A DNA stretch of 64,000 nucleotides from Oegoconia quadripuncta. Its lineage: Eukaryota > Arthropoda > Insecta > Lepidoptera > Autostichidae. How positions within the stretch are numbered: the first letter of the stretch is position 1; every line of letters begins with the position of its first letter. Position numbers and translations under genes: made by a program. This document shows positions 1 to 10,976 of this stretch, in pieces. Below the pieces are notes generated by a model, which worked only from the letters and a program-made list of their open reading frames with translations, made no database searches and was not told the origin of the DNA. The stretch spans positions 1,426,501 through 1,490,500 of the forward strand of contig OX438747.1 of assembly GCA_949316235.1 (NCBI GenBank). Reading direction: 5' to 3'.

Positions 1-140
1 CAAGGTAGATGGACGATCTGATCAAGGCCGGGGGAAGTCACTGGATGCAGGCCGCTGCCATCCGGTCTCTCTGGAGGCCTATGATCAGCACTGGACGTTG
101 TACGATTCATATAATGATGAAGCAAAATAAGCATACCCTG
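1..140 (+). mobile_element. LINE-5 3' end (non-LTR retrotransposon, truncated by window edge)
   Basis: The first 120 bases read as the degenerate C-terminus of a non-LTR retrotransposon ORF2: residues MDDLIKAGGSHWMQ, then RSLW, then in a shifted frame EAYDQHWT. The block ends in a short ATGATGA-type tail, as such elements often do in moths. The reading frame is broken between RSLW and EAYDQ, so this is a dead fragment. Related ends occur at 7084, 15990, 22830 and 31930. Family assignment rests on motif memory. Confidence 0.6.
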
Positions 141-448
141 ACAACACTACACACTGGTATAATCTTCCTTGCAAGACTTAATGCGCTAAGCTCTAAGAAA
201 CATGATACTTTTTGTTGTATGTGACTACCAACAAAATGTTCTTAGGCCGGGCTGATTGTTCTATAAGTTACAGTTAAAAGATGGATAGGAGTTTTCAGGG
301 CGACAATTAAAAATTAAAGTCTCCACGATGATAATAGATGACGTTGTACTGAAGTCAAGTGGCAATCGTAAAAATACAGCAATCTGTGGTTTATGTTTTC
401 ATCAATCATGAAAATAAAAAAAAATAATTACGTCAATATCGGTATCGG

Positions 449-845
449 GGCTTTTTGGCGGGAACTCGGCGAGTGAAGTAGCATTTTTCTTTATAATTCT
501 TATAATTTGTGCATTCTGACTTTTGAAGCTTAATAATGGCAGAATATTGTGCAGCAAACGTTAGTGATGGTGTACAAGTGAAGGGAAGTGTAAACTAAAG
601 TGCGTAACGGAGCTTTCGGGTTCCCACAAGAAGCCGCCAAAATCTTTTGTAAAGCATTCTGCCACTTTACTGAAGAATGACTTGACCGTAACTCGACTCC
701 TGTATACGCCAAGTATACGACGAATTACTTGTTTTGACTGAGACTGACTTACAAACTGAAGAAATAAGATAAATAAGACATGGCTGTTATGGGCTAGATC
801 CCTTTGCCTTCTCCTAGAGGAGAAAATAAAACTAAAAAAAAAAAA
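449..845 (+). mobile_element. SINE-E, full-length copy with target-site duplication
   Basis: A roughly 400-bp unit starting gctttttggcgggaactcgg and ending in aataaaact plus poly(A). It is flanked by a direct repeat GGTATCGG (441-448 and 846-853), the mark of a target-primed retrotransposed insert. At least six further long copies lie in the window on both strands. I do not see a tRNA-type A box and B box at its start, unlike SINE-A to SINE-D, so the promoter class is open. It has no coding capacity: the minus-strand frame across 561-863 is simply this repeat. Confidence 0.75.
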
Positions 846-1194
846 GGTATCGGAAAGATTCAAATTTGGAGTCGTTTATGGAACACATAAATGAAATTTG
901 AAACTTTCCGTTACTGAATCGAACATCGACTATCGAACCATGTAGAATACAGGCCCTGGTATTTAGTAGCCTACTAATAGTAGATTCTTGTTTACCCATG
1001 TTGAGGACTGAGAGAAGTGATTAAAAAAACGCACTCATGACATTTAACGCTCGACTCTAGAGCCGAATTAGGTTGTCAACTTATCAAATAAATATGTATT
1101 TGTAGTCATATTTGTAGGTTGGAATAGTGTAACAGACCTTGTTTACCATCCATTGAACCCTAGTACTTACACGGAAGCGTTAGGTTATGGCCGT

Positions 1195-1345
1195 ACGCAT
1201 TGTTCGTAACAATAGTTTTCCCATTTTCTCCCGGGAGCGGGCGGGCGACGCTCCCGGTGACCGGTGCCGACCGTGCGTCGACCCCCACTGCGGCGCGGCC
1301 GGCGCGTCTCGCGTTCTTTCACGCTATCGCGGTTCGAAATTCGAA
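1195..1345. other. GC-rich, CpG-dense patch
   Basis: Sharply GC-rich island in AT-rich surroundings, with many CG dinucleotides and an inverted pair around GGGAGCG/CGCTCCC. The plus-strand frame of 84 codons through it has no recognisable domain. It could be a promoter or 5' exon of a host gene, or the 5' part of an old retroelement. The flanking 854-1190 shows nothing I can name. Confidence 0.3.
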
Positions 1346-1494
1346 GATTTTTAAAATTTCTTTTTTAGAACCTTTTTGCATGCATTCGCGGACATTCTTT
1401 TTTCCATTTTACACGTTTCAATTCGGAATTACTGTTTTTTTTTTTTTAATTTAGGGTGTAAGGCAGAGAGAATGTGTACGGAGTAATGTGTGTT

Positions 1495-1735
1495 AAATTT
1501 AAAAAACCCTCAAAAGCTTATGACATCATCGAAAACGAAATACACCAAAAAAACTGTGTTTTAAGCTATTTTCGAAACGGCTGAACCGATTTTTATCAAA
1601 CATAGCTAAAAACCTGTCCCCACATTTAGTCGGTAATATAAAACTATTTAAGTATATCGAAACCAAAAAACCCGACAGCATATTTTCTATTTTGCGGACG
1701 CCATGTTGGATTTTTAACGTATTCTTCTGGGAAAG
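1495..1735. repeat. Family H dispersed repeat fragment
   Basis: Shares blocks such as tgacatcatc, cgaaacggctgaaccgat and ttttgcggacgccatgttgg with 4360-4475, 21598-21725, 25200-25345 and 41735-41975. Some copies end at a CCCCCGAC-type terminus. This is a well-spread lepidopteran non-coding repeat, probably an old non-autonomous DNA element; no target duplication is recognisable here. Confidence 0.5.
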
Positions 1736-1889
1736 CTCGTTCCATCGTAGACCTTATCTCGACATTAGTCCAGATTAAGGTCAAGAGCGATCCCATTCAA
1801 ATTAAAAAAAAATATATTTATATGGGTGATTTATTTATTTTATTAAAATTAGTTTACCGTGCACGCTACCTACATGTCATGTGCATAAT

Positions 1890-2025
1890 GCTTCCTAACC
1901 CAAAGGTTGCCTGGAAGAGATCGCTTTTAGTGATAAGGCTGCCAAATTGTACTATCCCCTTTTTCTTATTTCTTTTTATGCTCCTTATTGTTGTACAATA
2001 AAGAATATTTTCTTTGTTTGATTTT
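1890..2025 (+). mobile_element. LINE 3' UTR end
   Basis: Contains ggttgcctggaagagatcgc followed by a tttagtgataaggctgcc stem-like motif and then gtacaataaagaat, the usual ending of a widespread lepidopteran retroelement. Inverted relatives lie at 14335-14390, 37205-37335 and 40935-41060. 5'-truncated and non-coding. Confidence 0.55.
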
Positions 2026-2215
2026 TTACCATAAAATATATTCTATGACTCTCCGGGTACCAAGACGAATCTAATGACACCGTGCATTTGAAATCGGTCA
2101 AGCCGTTTTAGGCTACATGATGCGCCAAAGGAACGGACATACGTACACTCGAAAAACATTACCCTCCTTCCTTGGGCAGTCGGGTAAATACCGCACTGAA
2201 ATCGGACCACGCATT
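2026..2215. repeat. Family R dispersed repeat
   Basis: Holds the blocks gggtaccaagacgaatcta, aatcggtcaagccgtttt and accctccttccttgggcag. The same blocks recur in reverse order around the mariner (2710-2780 and 4077-4175) and partly at 14175, 25346-25408, 29740 and 49815. The poly(T) at its right border belongs to the adjoining SINE-A. Confidence 0.5.
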
Positions 2216-2442
2216 TTTTTTTTTTTTTTTTTTGGGGCACTTACACTTACATCTAGTCCCAAATTAAGCAAAGCTTGTACTATCGGTACTAGATAACGGA
2301 TAAACATACGTAAATATTTATATAAACATCCATGACTCGGGAATAAATGTTCGTATTCATCATACAAACATTTACCCCTCGCGGGATTCGAATCGGGTTG
2401 GTTTCCCTGACAGGGTCACTATCCACTACACCAATCGGTCGT
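2216..2442 (-). mobile_element. SINE-A, full-length copy
   Basis: Reverse strand reads from a tRNA-like head (gaccgattggtgtagtgga as A box, ttcgaatcccgcgaggg as B box) through tttgtatgatgaatacgaac and atatttacgtatgtttatcc to a poly(A) tail, seen here as poly(T) at 2216-2233. RNA polymerase III transcription from the head and LINE-supplied retrotransposition are the family expectation. One base change weakens the B box. Confidence 0.75.
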
Positions 2443-2780
2443 CAATACGCCTACTGAAGGCGGACGGTGCCCTATAGATTACATTAGATTAGATTTATTT
2501 AGTTCACTTTTACAATAGCAAGTCATACATATACAATTCCGTAAATCTATGATTTCTAAAATAGAAGTGATTGTCAAACATAAAACAATAACTATACACA
2601 TACATCTTAAAGATTTGTAGAATAGATATATGACTATTGCTACCTTGGGCCCTAATTAAAGAAAGAAAGACCCCCACTTTAAAATCGGTCATTCAAATAT
2701 CATAACAGCATCTTTACCCGACTGTCCAAGAAAGGAGGGTAATAATTTTCGAGTGTAAGTAAGTATGTACATTCAGTGTA

Positions 2781-4076
2781 CTAAGTATCGGGAATTTGTC
2801 AATAAAACAAAAAATACAAATTATTCATCTAAATTTATTTTATCGCCTTCAAAGTAGGCCCCATCGCTTGCAATACAACATCTCCACCGCTTCACCCAGT
2901 CTTCCATACATTTTTCATAGGCTATTTGCGGTATGGCCTTTAGCTCATTCAGCGAATTTTCTTTTATGGCTTCTATCGACTCAAAACGTTTTCCTCGAAG
3001 TGGTAATTTTAACTTGGGAAATAAAAAAAAGTCAGACGGAGCCATATCAGGTGAATACGGTGCTTGGTCGAGAACTTTTGTTGAATTTTTCGCTAAAAAC
3101 TCTTTCACTATAATGGCTGTGTGTGATGGTGCATTATCATGGTGCAGCATCCATGAGTTGTGTTGCCACAAATCTGGACGTTTTCGGCGGATACTCTCAC
3201 GCAAACGCTTCATGACGCCTAAATAATATTCTTTATTCACTGTTTCTCCCTCTGGAAGGAATTCGGAGTGAACCACACCACGGTAGTCAAAAAAAACTGT
3301 CAGCATCACCTTGATTTTGGAGCGACTTTGCCGCGGTTTTTTGGGTTTCGGCTCGTTTTCGAGACGCCATTCTGAAGACTGTTGGCTTGTTTGCATGTCG
3401 TACTCATAAACCCATGTCTCGTCGCCAGTTATTATACGTTTCATAAAGGTCGGATCCGTAGAAGCTCGGGAAACCATGTCTTCAGCGACATGCTTTCGCT
3501 GCGCTTTTTGAACAAAATTGAGCTCTTTTGGAACTAGTCGAGCGGCGACGCGTTTCATGCCTAAAATGTCAATGAGAATGTTGTGGACGGACTTAAAAGA
3601 TATGTTCACCTCACTAGCCAACTCTCTCAGACTCATACGTCGATTTTCGAGCACTAGCTTCTTGATTCTGTCGATGTTTTCTTTGGTCGTAGCGGTTGAA
3701 GGTCTACCAGAACGAGGCAAGTCTACTACTACTTCTCGGCCTTCTTTAAAAGCCTTATACCATTCATAAGCCCTTGTTTTCGATATACACGATTCGCCGT
3801 AGGTATTTCGCAACATTTTTAGTGATTCACCACATGAAATATCATTTGAAACACAAAATTTAAGGCACACTCTTTGTTCAACAATATTTTCCATTGTAAA
3901 AATCGCCGAGGACTCAAAACTATGACCAACAAAAAGTGTAGTTTAAAACAAATTAAATGACAGATCCCGCTCAAATTTTGCGCGCTAAATCAGTACAGTG
4001 CTACCAACATGCAGTAAAAAAATTAGAACGACCTCTTTTACGCGGGTCTTTTTATTGACATATTCCCGATACTTTT
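2781..4076 (-). mobile_element. mariner transposon, complete with inverted ends and TA target duplication
   Basis: 1,296-bp element bounded by TA dinucleotides (2779-2780 and 4077-4078). Terminal inverted repeats are 2781-2807 and 4050-4076, 27 bp with three mismatches, core AGTATCGGGAAT.TGTCAATAAAA. Size, TA target and one uninterrupted transposase ORF match the mariner family (DD34D branch of Tc1/mariner). The intact frame and near-identical ends indicate a young and possibly mobilisable copy. The exact outer base of the ends is uncertain by one or two positions. Confidence 0.9.
2821..3894 (-). CDS. mariner transposase, full length, DD34D
   Basis: 357-residue protein, the usual length for mariner transposases. 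N-terminal HTH-type DNA-binding region spans about residues 1-110, with the linker motif LVPKEL at 120-125 in place of the classic WVPHEL. The catalytic domain has D158 in TGDETW, D253 in HHDNAPSH and D288 in YSPDMAPSDFFLFPKLK, giving exactly 34 residues between the second and third aspartates. No stop or frameshift interrupts it. It would bind the element's inverted ends in the nucleus and cut and paste at TA sites. ATG at 3894 gives the natural N-terminus (MENIVEQRVCLKFC) and follows the right inverted repeat by about 155 bp. The plus-strand frames at 2796-3226 and 3518-3769 are antisense shadows. Activity is inferred from intact motifs only. Confidence 0.95.
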   Translation of the reverse strand: MENIVEQRVCLKFCVSNDISCGESLKMLRNTYGESCISKTRAYEWYKAFKEGREVVVDLPRSGRPSTATTKENIDRIKKLVLENRRMSLRELASEVNISFKSVHNILIDILGMKRVAARLVPKELNFVQKAQRKHVAEDMVSRASTDPTFMKRIITGDETWVYEYDMQTSQQSSEWRLENEPKPKKPRQSRSKIKVMLTVFFDYRGVVHSEFLPEGETVNKEYYLGVMKRLRESIRRKRPDLWQHNSWMLHHDNAPSHTAIIVKEFLAKNSTKVLDQAPYSPDMAPSDFFLFPKLKLPLRGKRFESIEAIKENSLNELKAIPQIAYEKCMEDWVKRWRCCIASDGAYFEGDKINLDE

Positions 4077-4359
4077 TACACAGAGTAGTATATATGTATG
4101 TCCGTTCTTTTGGCGGCTTGACCGATTCCGAAGTGCATTGTGTCGTTAGATTCGTCTTGATAGTGTCAAGGAAAAGTTCAAGAACTACTACGTGTGAATA
4201 TATCTTTGGCAATCTTCCGTATCCGTAAAAGTGTAGTCGTGTCACACGTGAGGTCACACTGGCATTTCAGCGGGAACCTCGGAATAATGAGCCGTAATGA
4301 CTAGTGTCGCACAACGACCTCTGTACCTACAGTGATGTGGAGAGACCGTAAGGTTTAAG

Positions 4360-4475
4360 TGTTTTTTTTTAACCCCCGATTAAAAACGACGGGTATTGTG
4401 TTTGACGGCCATGTGTTCTTAGCCATGTTTGATAAAATTGGTTTAAGCTGTTTCGAAGATATTTAGCTATTAACA
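4360..4475 (-). repeat. Family H repeat end
   Basis: Begins ttaacccccgattaaaaacg and contains tgtttgacggccatg and gctgtttcgaagatattt, the reverse of blocks in the 41735-41975 copy. The CCCCCGAC-type terminus also appears at 19440, 30240 and 55960. Between 4176 and 4360 nothing else is recognisable. A GAAT(GAA) simple repeat lies at 4484-4545. Confidence 0.45.
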
Positions 4476-4669
4476 AAATTTTTTGAATGAATGATGAAGG
4501 AATAATGAATGAATGAGGAATGAATGAATGAATTATGAATGAACGATTTATTTGCTTGCCAGAGTAAGGGTTTACAAATAGATTTGGTGCTAGGTATTTG
4601 GATGATTCCAGCTTTTTCGAAAAACATTTTTTTAAGAATAAGAATATGGAAGTATTTATTTATTTTTTA

Positions 4670-4770
4670 TTTATTTAACACTTTATTGTACACACACACA
4701 TCAAAATATACATTTAAATTAATCAAATATAAATATACCCAATGCGAACTTATCTCTTCCAGCAAACCCG
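4670..4770 (-). mobile_element. LINE 3' tail fragment
   Basis: Reverse strand ends in gtgtacaataaagtgtt plus A-rich DNA, with a ctggaagagata block just upstream. It resembles the 3' ends at 1890 and 37205. Short, non-coding and diverged. Confidence 0.35.
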
Positions 4771-4997
4771 CGAAAGCGAAACAATTTCAAAAGGTAGACA
4801 AACAGTGTTTACCCGAAAATGAAGGATAATTAACGTAATATTTAAAATAATAATATCCCTAGCTAAATACTTAATAATGTTGTCATAGCATCTTGTGATT
4901 GTGACATTAAAACCCCACAATTTGAGTGCTTGATTGATTGATATCGCTTGTTTTCTCGGGGCGTTTCCCAAATTTTCTATTTACAGTATATTATTTT

Positions 4998-5196
4998 ACT
5001 AGCTTTCCGCCCGCGATTTCGTCCGCGTGGAAGATTTTATCAAAATCGTTTCAGCGAAAAAATTAGCCTATATGTTAATCCACATTCTAATCTGTTTACC
5101 CACCAAATTTAATCCAAATCCGTCCAGCCGTATAGGCGTGAAGAGGTAACAAACGTACACACAGACAAAGAAACTATCACATTTATAATATTAGTT
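4998..5196 (-). mobile_element. Lep1-type non-autonomous Helitron
   Basis: Reverse strand begins actaatattataaatgtga, passes through a ggctggacggatttgg block and ends cgcgggcggaaagctag|t. The CTAG terminus with a GC-rich stretch just before it fits the Lep1 Helitron-like family of Lepidoptera. No Rep/helicase ORF is present. Insertion between A and T with no target duplication is consistent. Confidence 0.65.
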
Positions 5197-5199
5197 GGG

Positions 5200-5796
5200 G
5201 TGCGAGTGGAGTTAGGCCAGTCTAGGTTTGCATTTTTAAGAAAGGCATAGCTAAGACTGCTCTGCTATCTGCTTATACAATGTTCCTTGCAATCACTAAT
5301 TACACTGATTACTGTCCGTCTGTAGCTAGCTAGTGATTAAAGCTACGCCATTGTTGCCACCAGAGGTCAGGCTGTTGCCTTGCTAACAAACAAACACGAT
5401 CAAAGTCTTCTCATATAGATACCTAATTGTGTAACAATAGGAAATCTAGATATGATTTTATAAGTAACTAATATAGTTAACTTTTGTATTTGTAATTAAG
5501 AGGCTTTTTCCTGCACAGTATTCCATAGAAACTGTCAAGTCCAAATTTATCGAAATGAATAAACCGATGGTAATGAAATTAACATAACCAAATAACTATG
5601 TATCGCAAAAAGTGCATAAAAAATTGTTTAAAAAAATAAATACTGTTTTCTACGGGGTGGATTTAAATTTGTGTACCTTTTAACTTGTGACACCATTCTT
5701 GATTACGAATAACTAATAACTTTCCCCAAGGAAGCATAGTCGAATTCGATCAAAAAATTTTCGATTACCTATGTCCAACAATTTCCGGCTGAATGT
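5200..5796. other. Unassigned AT-rich DNA
   Basis: No ORF with a recognisable domain, no clear repeat boundary, and no tRNA-like head seen in this stretch. Confidence 0.3.
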
Positions 5797-5968
5797 GTTA
5801 ATAACATTGTTGTGTTCCGGTTGTCAGAGATAAGATAGCCAGTCCCCCAAATGTGTTGCGGTTTTCGGGTCAGTACGCTTCCACCTTCGACCTCATCCTC
5901 ACTTAACATCAGGTGTGATTGAGTTCAAGTACCAACCCGTTATGCATAAAAAAAAATGAAAAAAAAAA
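5797..5968 (+). mobile_element. SINE-B, 5'-truncated
   Basis: Body sequence gttgtgttccggttgtcaga ... cccccaaatgtgttg ... cgacctcatcctcacttaac ... poly(A). The tRNA-like head is absent. Compare the complete copies at 22394, 31096 and 33022. Confidence 0.7.
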
Positions 5969-6525
5969 GTGTTCGATGTCATGAGCTTCGATGTGATGGC
6001 ATTCGATGTGGGGTACGATTTATACACCCGTAATACCAATGGTATTACCCATCAGACGTTCTACGACAGTTTTTAGCTCATTCCAAGCCTCTTACGCTTC
6101 TCTCGTGGTCTATATACCAAGTAATAGTTGTCTACAACCAGATGAAAGCTAGCAAACTCCTAGTTCCGGAGTTAGCGGAGATGAGTAGACGCGTTAGTCA
6201 GAGGGTTGTTATAAATAGGCCGGTTGCGCAACAGCGGACGATGCACTGGCGGGGGCGGGTGCAACAACACTAGTTAAACTGCAGTTAAATGTGCACGCTT
6301 AACTGCTGGTTTAGATAAGTAATTAACCGCGATATAATGACTAAATTTGACGTCATAACGAGCGAATTCGTTATATATTTATTCCCTTTTTCAGCAATTT
6401 TGAATCATTCGAAAACTGTCAAATAAGTGTTATCCATTACACGTAAAATATTTTGTGCAAGAACTTTGACTAACGTCAAAAGCAGTGTGTTTTAAAGATA
6501 ACACGGAACGTAACTCAATATACCA
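5969..6525. other. Unassigned DNA with a small GC-rich patch
   Basis: No coding signal. A short GC-rich patch at 6220-6265 includes the palindrome GTTGCGCAAC. A TA-rich segment follows. Confidence 0.25.
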
Positions 6526-6529
6526 ATCA

Positions 6530-6735
6530 ATGTGGCTGTTTGACGGGAACTCGGCGAGTGATGTTGCATTTTTGTTTTTATTTGTTGAAATTTGGGCATT
6601 CTGAGTTTTGTTAATACCGACAGAGTGATGGTATGTAAATTAAAGTGCGTAACGAAGCTTTAAAGTATATACTCACAAGAAGCCGTCAAAATCTTTCGTA
6701 AAGCATTCTGCCACTATAATGAAGAATACCACAGA
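6530..6735 (+). mobile_element. SINE-E, diverged 5' portion
   Basis: Starts gacgggaactcggcgagtga and continues to gtaaagcattctgccact, matching the first half of the 449-845 copy with many substitutions and small deletions. The 3' half is missing, so it is an old, broken copy. Confidence 0.65.
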
Positions 6736-7083
6736 ATGTTTTCGTTGATGGCTTTACTGCGAAGCCATAATTAAAAAACAAAAAAAATGTCTATCAAAGA
6801 TGTAACTTTTTAACTTACTTCAAAAAAAGAAGGAGGTTCTCAATTCAACTGTATTTTTTTTTTATGTTTCTTACATCAAGTCTTCACTGATTTTGATGAT
6901 TACTTTCTTTGGGTTTACCCAAGTTTGTTTATCTTTTAGAAGGCAATGTATTTTAAAGGCGTATTATAAAATATACAATTACTTGAGTGATAAAAATGCA
7001 TAGAACTAAAATGATTGTCAAGTTATTTCTTTGATTTCTATTAGTACAGTATTGAATATATAAAAAGGACAACCTCTGACTTT

Positions 7084-7192
7084 CTTCGCCGTCATCATCA
7101 TATCAGCCGAAAGACGTCCACTACTGGGCAAGGCCTCCCCCGAAGATCTCCACAACGATCGGTCCTGCGACTTGGTTTTCGCAATAGAAGAC
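7084..7192 (-). mobile_element. LINE-5 3' end
   Basis: Reverse strand encodes a run like DRSLWRSSGEALPSSGR, followed by an (ATG)n-type tail reading SADMMMT. This is the C-terminus and 3' end of a non-LTR element, and it abuts a SINE-B directly. Reading frame kept only locally. Confidence 0.5.
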
Positions 7193-7350
7193 CGTAAATC
7201 TGCCGCCAAACAGTAATGTTAATAGCATTGTTGTGTTCCGGTTGTCAGAGATAAGATAGCCAGTCCCCCAAATGTGTTGGGGTTTCCGGGTCACAACGCT
7301 TCCACCGTCGACTTCATCTTCACTTAACATCAGGTGTGATTGACACACCT
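7193..7350 (+). mobile_element. SINE-B, truncated at both ends
   Basis: Runs from aaatctgccgccaaacagta to ttaacatcaggtgtgattga, lacking head and poly(A). It joins the LINE-5 end on its left without a visible target duplication. Confidence 0.65.
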
Positions 7351-8429
7351 TGTATGGGAGCAACGCACTTTAAAAAGTTATTACGACTCTGGAGTCTTTG
7401 GGGCACTGTTGAATACTGGTACATCGGGTGGCGAGCATCACTCAAGTTTAGCCCTCTCAATGGAAATAGCTATTTCTCGCCGAACATCTGGGGGGGCAAT
7501 TCCTGCCAGAAGTTACCGGAGTTAGATGTTGATAACTAATAGAAGAGTGAACAAGTGCTCAGCTCTTAAAAAGTTCAAAATATTTTTTTGAGGGCGCCGA
7601 CCCTACTTGGCAACAAATACCAATGGCAAAACAAACAAAATCTAAATGAAAATAAAAAACAGGATGAAGGAAACTATGGCATCCATTAATCCTTCTTACT
7701 TGATTCTTGTTACTCCTTGTAAATGTTAGAAAGTTTCAATTTTTTTTGCAAATTCGCCTTAAACAATTAAAAATGCTGATCAATCAAAACCAGAGTACGA
7801 TCGTGACAATTTTTTTTTTATATATATGTAGAATTTTCGAAAAAGCTGGAACAATTACAGAAACGATGGAATATTAACAATAGGGAAGGGAAAATATGAA
7901 AATATTTCACAAACAACTTGTTTTTTAGTAATAGCGTGTACGCTTCAAGCTCCTAGCTAATTCAAATAAAAAAAAAACAGTCTTAACAAGCACCAAATAG
8001 AGAATTAGCTATTTTCACTCTTGCTCCAGTAGTGGGCTAACATAGGCTGAATATAAACCCGTTCAGTATAAAAAAATAAATATATAAAAAAAACTTTTTA
8101 AATATAGTGCACGGAGTATGAACAGCCAAGGTTGCTTATAAAAGAATAGTGGTCGACATTGGTTGGCACATACATACATACTTAATTTATATAATATGTA
8201 TATGCAGGAAGTATCGCCTTGTCTACCAGTTAGCCTTATATGTACAGATCGTGTTCGTGGAGGTTTTTTTATGTATGACTTGTTTACTTTTGGTACATAA
8301 TTAACTTAGTAAAAACATCGATAAGTCCTACACTTCATATTTGTACTATACTAAAACAACGACAACATCCGTGGCCACAGGTAGTTAGGTACTTAAGTGA
8401 CTTGGAGGGTTTTCTTTTATAATCGACTG
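7351..8429. other. Unassigned AT-rich DNA
   Basis: Two overlapping plus-strand frames near 7336-7539 show no domain and sit just beyond SINE-B. The remainder is low-complexity AT-rich DNA with A and T runs. Nothing else supported. Confidence 0.3.
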
Positions 8430-8760
8430 GATAGGTTTGACCACAATCTCACCTGATGGAAAGTGAGGATGTGGCTGAAGATGAAGTACGCGATCTCAGT
8501 TTATGCCTATTCACCCTGCTTTTGAATATGCCGGAAGAGAGTTTCATATACCTTGGCTATTCGCATTATGAATGAAGAGTCGAACCCCTTAGTGCAAATG
8601 TTCGGTATGTTAATTACATACGGGTGGAATCCCTCCCCACGCCTAGTAGTCCGAAGATAGAAGGGCGATGGAGGAATAATAATATTTAATTCCAATGCAC
8701 ACATGAAATGTTTCCTATAAAAGACGAAAGGCGACCTTGCGACGGCGTTCAAGGATAATA
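8430..8760 (-). pseudogene. LINE-1 (CR1/Jockey-like) ORF2 C-terminal fragment
   Basis: Minus-strand translation contains IPPSPFYLRTTRRGEGFHP, then NIPNICTKGFDSSFIMR, the C-terminal region downstream of the reverse transcriptase in a common lepidopteran non-LTR family. The frame then shifts, losing the expected AWNSLPAS segment, and ends at a catcaggtgagat-type 3' end (reverse strand of 8440). A short 5'-truncated dead insert. Other copies: 11755, 32925, 36080, 42488 and 60205. Confidence 0.65.
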
Positions 8761-10587
8761 TAGGATACGCGAACTACTAAGCATGAGATCAAAATTCGAA
8801 GCCTGATCGTTATAATTAATGTACAGTCGGCCATACATTTTAATTATGTGCAGTACGTGCATGGCTTTTTGAATGATTAATGATAGCATTTGCACTACAG
8901 ATAACGATAAACACTTGTCAATTTATTGTTGACACCTACAGTGAATTGAAGAAAGCCTTTGAATCTGGACGCCATTCGGTTTTTGCAGGTGGAGCAGATC
9001 GGATGACATCAGCAATACTAGCATAATGGTAACTAGAGACTCAACAAAGTTTCTCGTGTCTAAATCTTGTCTTTGTGCAGCATAACTTGCATTATTTAAC
9101 GTCACACGAGTGGTCCGAGGTCACATGGCTACTTCGATGGCGATATACATGTACATTCTTTCTTTTTAGCCATACAGGAGCTGGCCAGCTGAAATATGTC
9201 ATCGCTATGTTAGATTTACAGATATTTCTTCCCTTATAATTCTAATACTTCTGACAAGTATCTTTCTCCTGGCCGTACAAAGAAACAAACACCGAAATGA
9301 TGTCATAAGTGTCCCGTTTTGTCATTTTCGTTACGGAACACCAAAAGTAATTTCCTAATCTCCGATTAACTCCCGTCAGCCGAGCGTTTGTGTGCGCGGG
9401 CGCATCGCTTTACTCTTTTTGTATTCGTTCTTGCATCTAACTTGGGCGCGGCTTGACCCATTTCCCGCAAATAGACGCAGCCCGCACTCCTTAGCCGGCA
9501 CGTGCTGGGTGATTATGGTATTTAGCTTGTTTCAAACATGAAACACGCCGTTGAGGATTGGCTCAACAATGTATAGAGAGTCGGAGACCAATCACTTAAT
9601 TATGCATCCATCATAAATGTCTTCTGCTGGATATCTCCCACGCGGCTAAAACTCATTTTTTTAGGGCTCTGACCGCCTTGGGCTCTGCAGTGGATGCAGA
9701 CCCACCCTTCTATACTCTAACTAAAGCCTTCCCACAAGGGCTGTCTTTACGTATATACCACAATCTACTGTAATATTATATAAGGGGTAAGCAATCGAAA
9801 TGACTACTGCCTGAAACTATGAGAGAGTAATTTCACAGACAACCGCATCATCGACTTTCGAGACGACAAAAATTGCAACTTAGATTTTTTTTATAACTCA
9901 ATCAATTCGAGTTTGACATACAAAATTCTGTAGATTAGACTTCCTTGAAGTTCAAACATAATGTTTATTACAGAGGTTTGATGTGACCGTATCGATTGAT
10001 GCCCTAAATAAATATTCCCACTTCAGCCTGCTAACTTTAGAGATATATCGACGACTTGGGTTCTCATTGGCGGATCATCTCATTACGGATTCTGTTTCAG
10101 AGTAATTCCGAGCAAAGCGATTTTAAGTTTTTGAATATCGTATCGTCAGCTACATAAATTTAATAAATTATTACCTCAACGTTTTATTGTAAATTAATGG
10201 TAAAAAGTCAAGCAAATTATTAATTAATTTATTTCGTTTGTGTGATGAATACATCCATTATAGGTAAAAAGTTGAGTGTAGTGCATCTCCAGGCAAATTG
10301 TACTTGTAAATTGTGTGATACCTACATAACAAAACTAACAATCCATGTATGTTATGACTTGTATTGTTTATTTTCCTTTTTGTATGCCATTTGGTAGATC
10401 ACAGTGATCCAGCTATTTTTATATCCTAACCATCATTATTGTACCTGTGTATCACAAAGAAATAAATGAATATATGCGATATTTTTGTCCCCACAGTTTC
10501 AGGGAGATGGGTAATTTTTCCCGGTTGTTTGTAGAATTATTTGTTACGTACTGTAGCCTGTTTGCCTTGACTGATTTTGAAGTGCAA
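8761..10587. other. Unassigned DNA with a CpG-rich patch at 9340-9520
   Basis: No convincing gene. The 9340-9520 segment is notably richer in GC and CG dinucleotides and holds a CACGTG E-box at 9499-9504; a distal promoter or enhancer is possible but unproven. The rest is AT-rich with short frames only. Confidence 0.25.
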
Positions 10588-10710
10588 ACATGTATTTTTG
10601 TAGTATATCAACCATCTGGTATCCACAACACAAGCCTATAGTTGCTTACTGTGGAACTAGATGGCGTTGTGTGTATGGCCAAGGATATTTATTTATTATT
10701 ATTATTTATT
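10588..10710 (+). mobile_element. SINE-C, 3' part
   Basis: Contains gtagtatatcaaccatctgg, acaacacaagcctatagttg and gaactagatggcgttgtgtg, then a TTTATTATT tail. The head is missing. Confidence 0.65.
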
Positions 10711-10976
10711 ATCATTGTTGTACTTACATAATTGTTAATAGAATATGATTGCCACCCATAACTTTACTGTAATACAGTCAAATCCAATTACCATTTACCT
10801 GTAGTTATTGAAGTTAATACGTAAAGTATATTCGTGAAGCACGTGAATTGTCACGAGTCTTAACCTTTAACAACGTGCTCCAGTCGCGTGATCTCCAAAC
10901 TTTTACCTACTTATCAGAACAGTCATAGTTTTAAAGGGCACCGGAGGCACCTGGGGTTGACGGGGTAGGAAATTGA

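Larger units (their letters stand above)
2710..4175 (-). repeat. Family R copy split by the mariner
   Basis: Left part 2710-2780 matches the CCCGACTG...GGAGGGTAAT end of family R. Right part 4077-4175 continues with atgtatgtccgttcttttgg, ggcttgaccgattcc and ttagattcgtcttg. Read together, omitting 2781-4076, they restore the order seen in reverse at 2026-2215. So the mariner landed inside this older repeat. Confidence 0.65.

Noticed and set aside
561..863. 100-codon minus-strand ORF
   Set aside because: Lies wholly in the SINE-E copy 449-845; the same frame is broken in other copies and shows no domain.
2796..3769. Plus-strand ORFs of 83-105 codons
   Set aside because: Antisense shadows of the mariner transposase.
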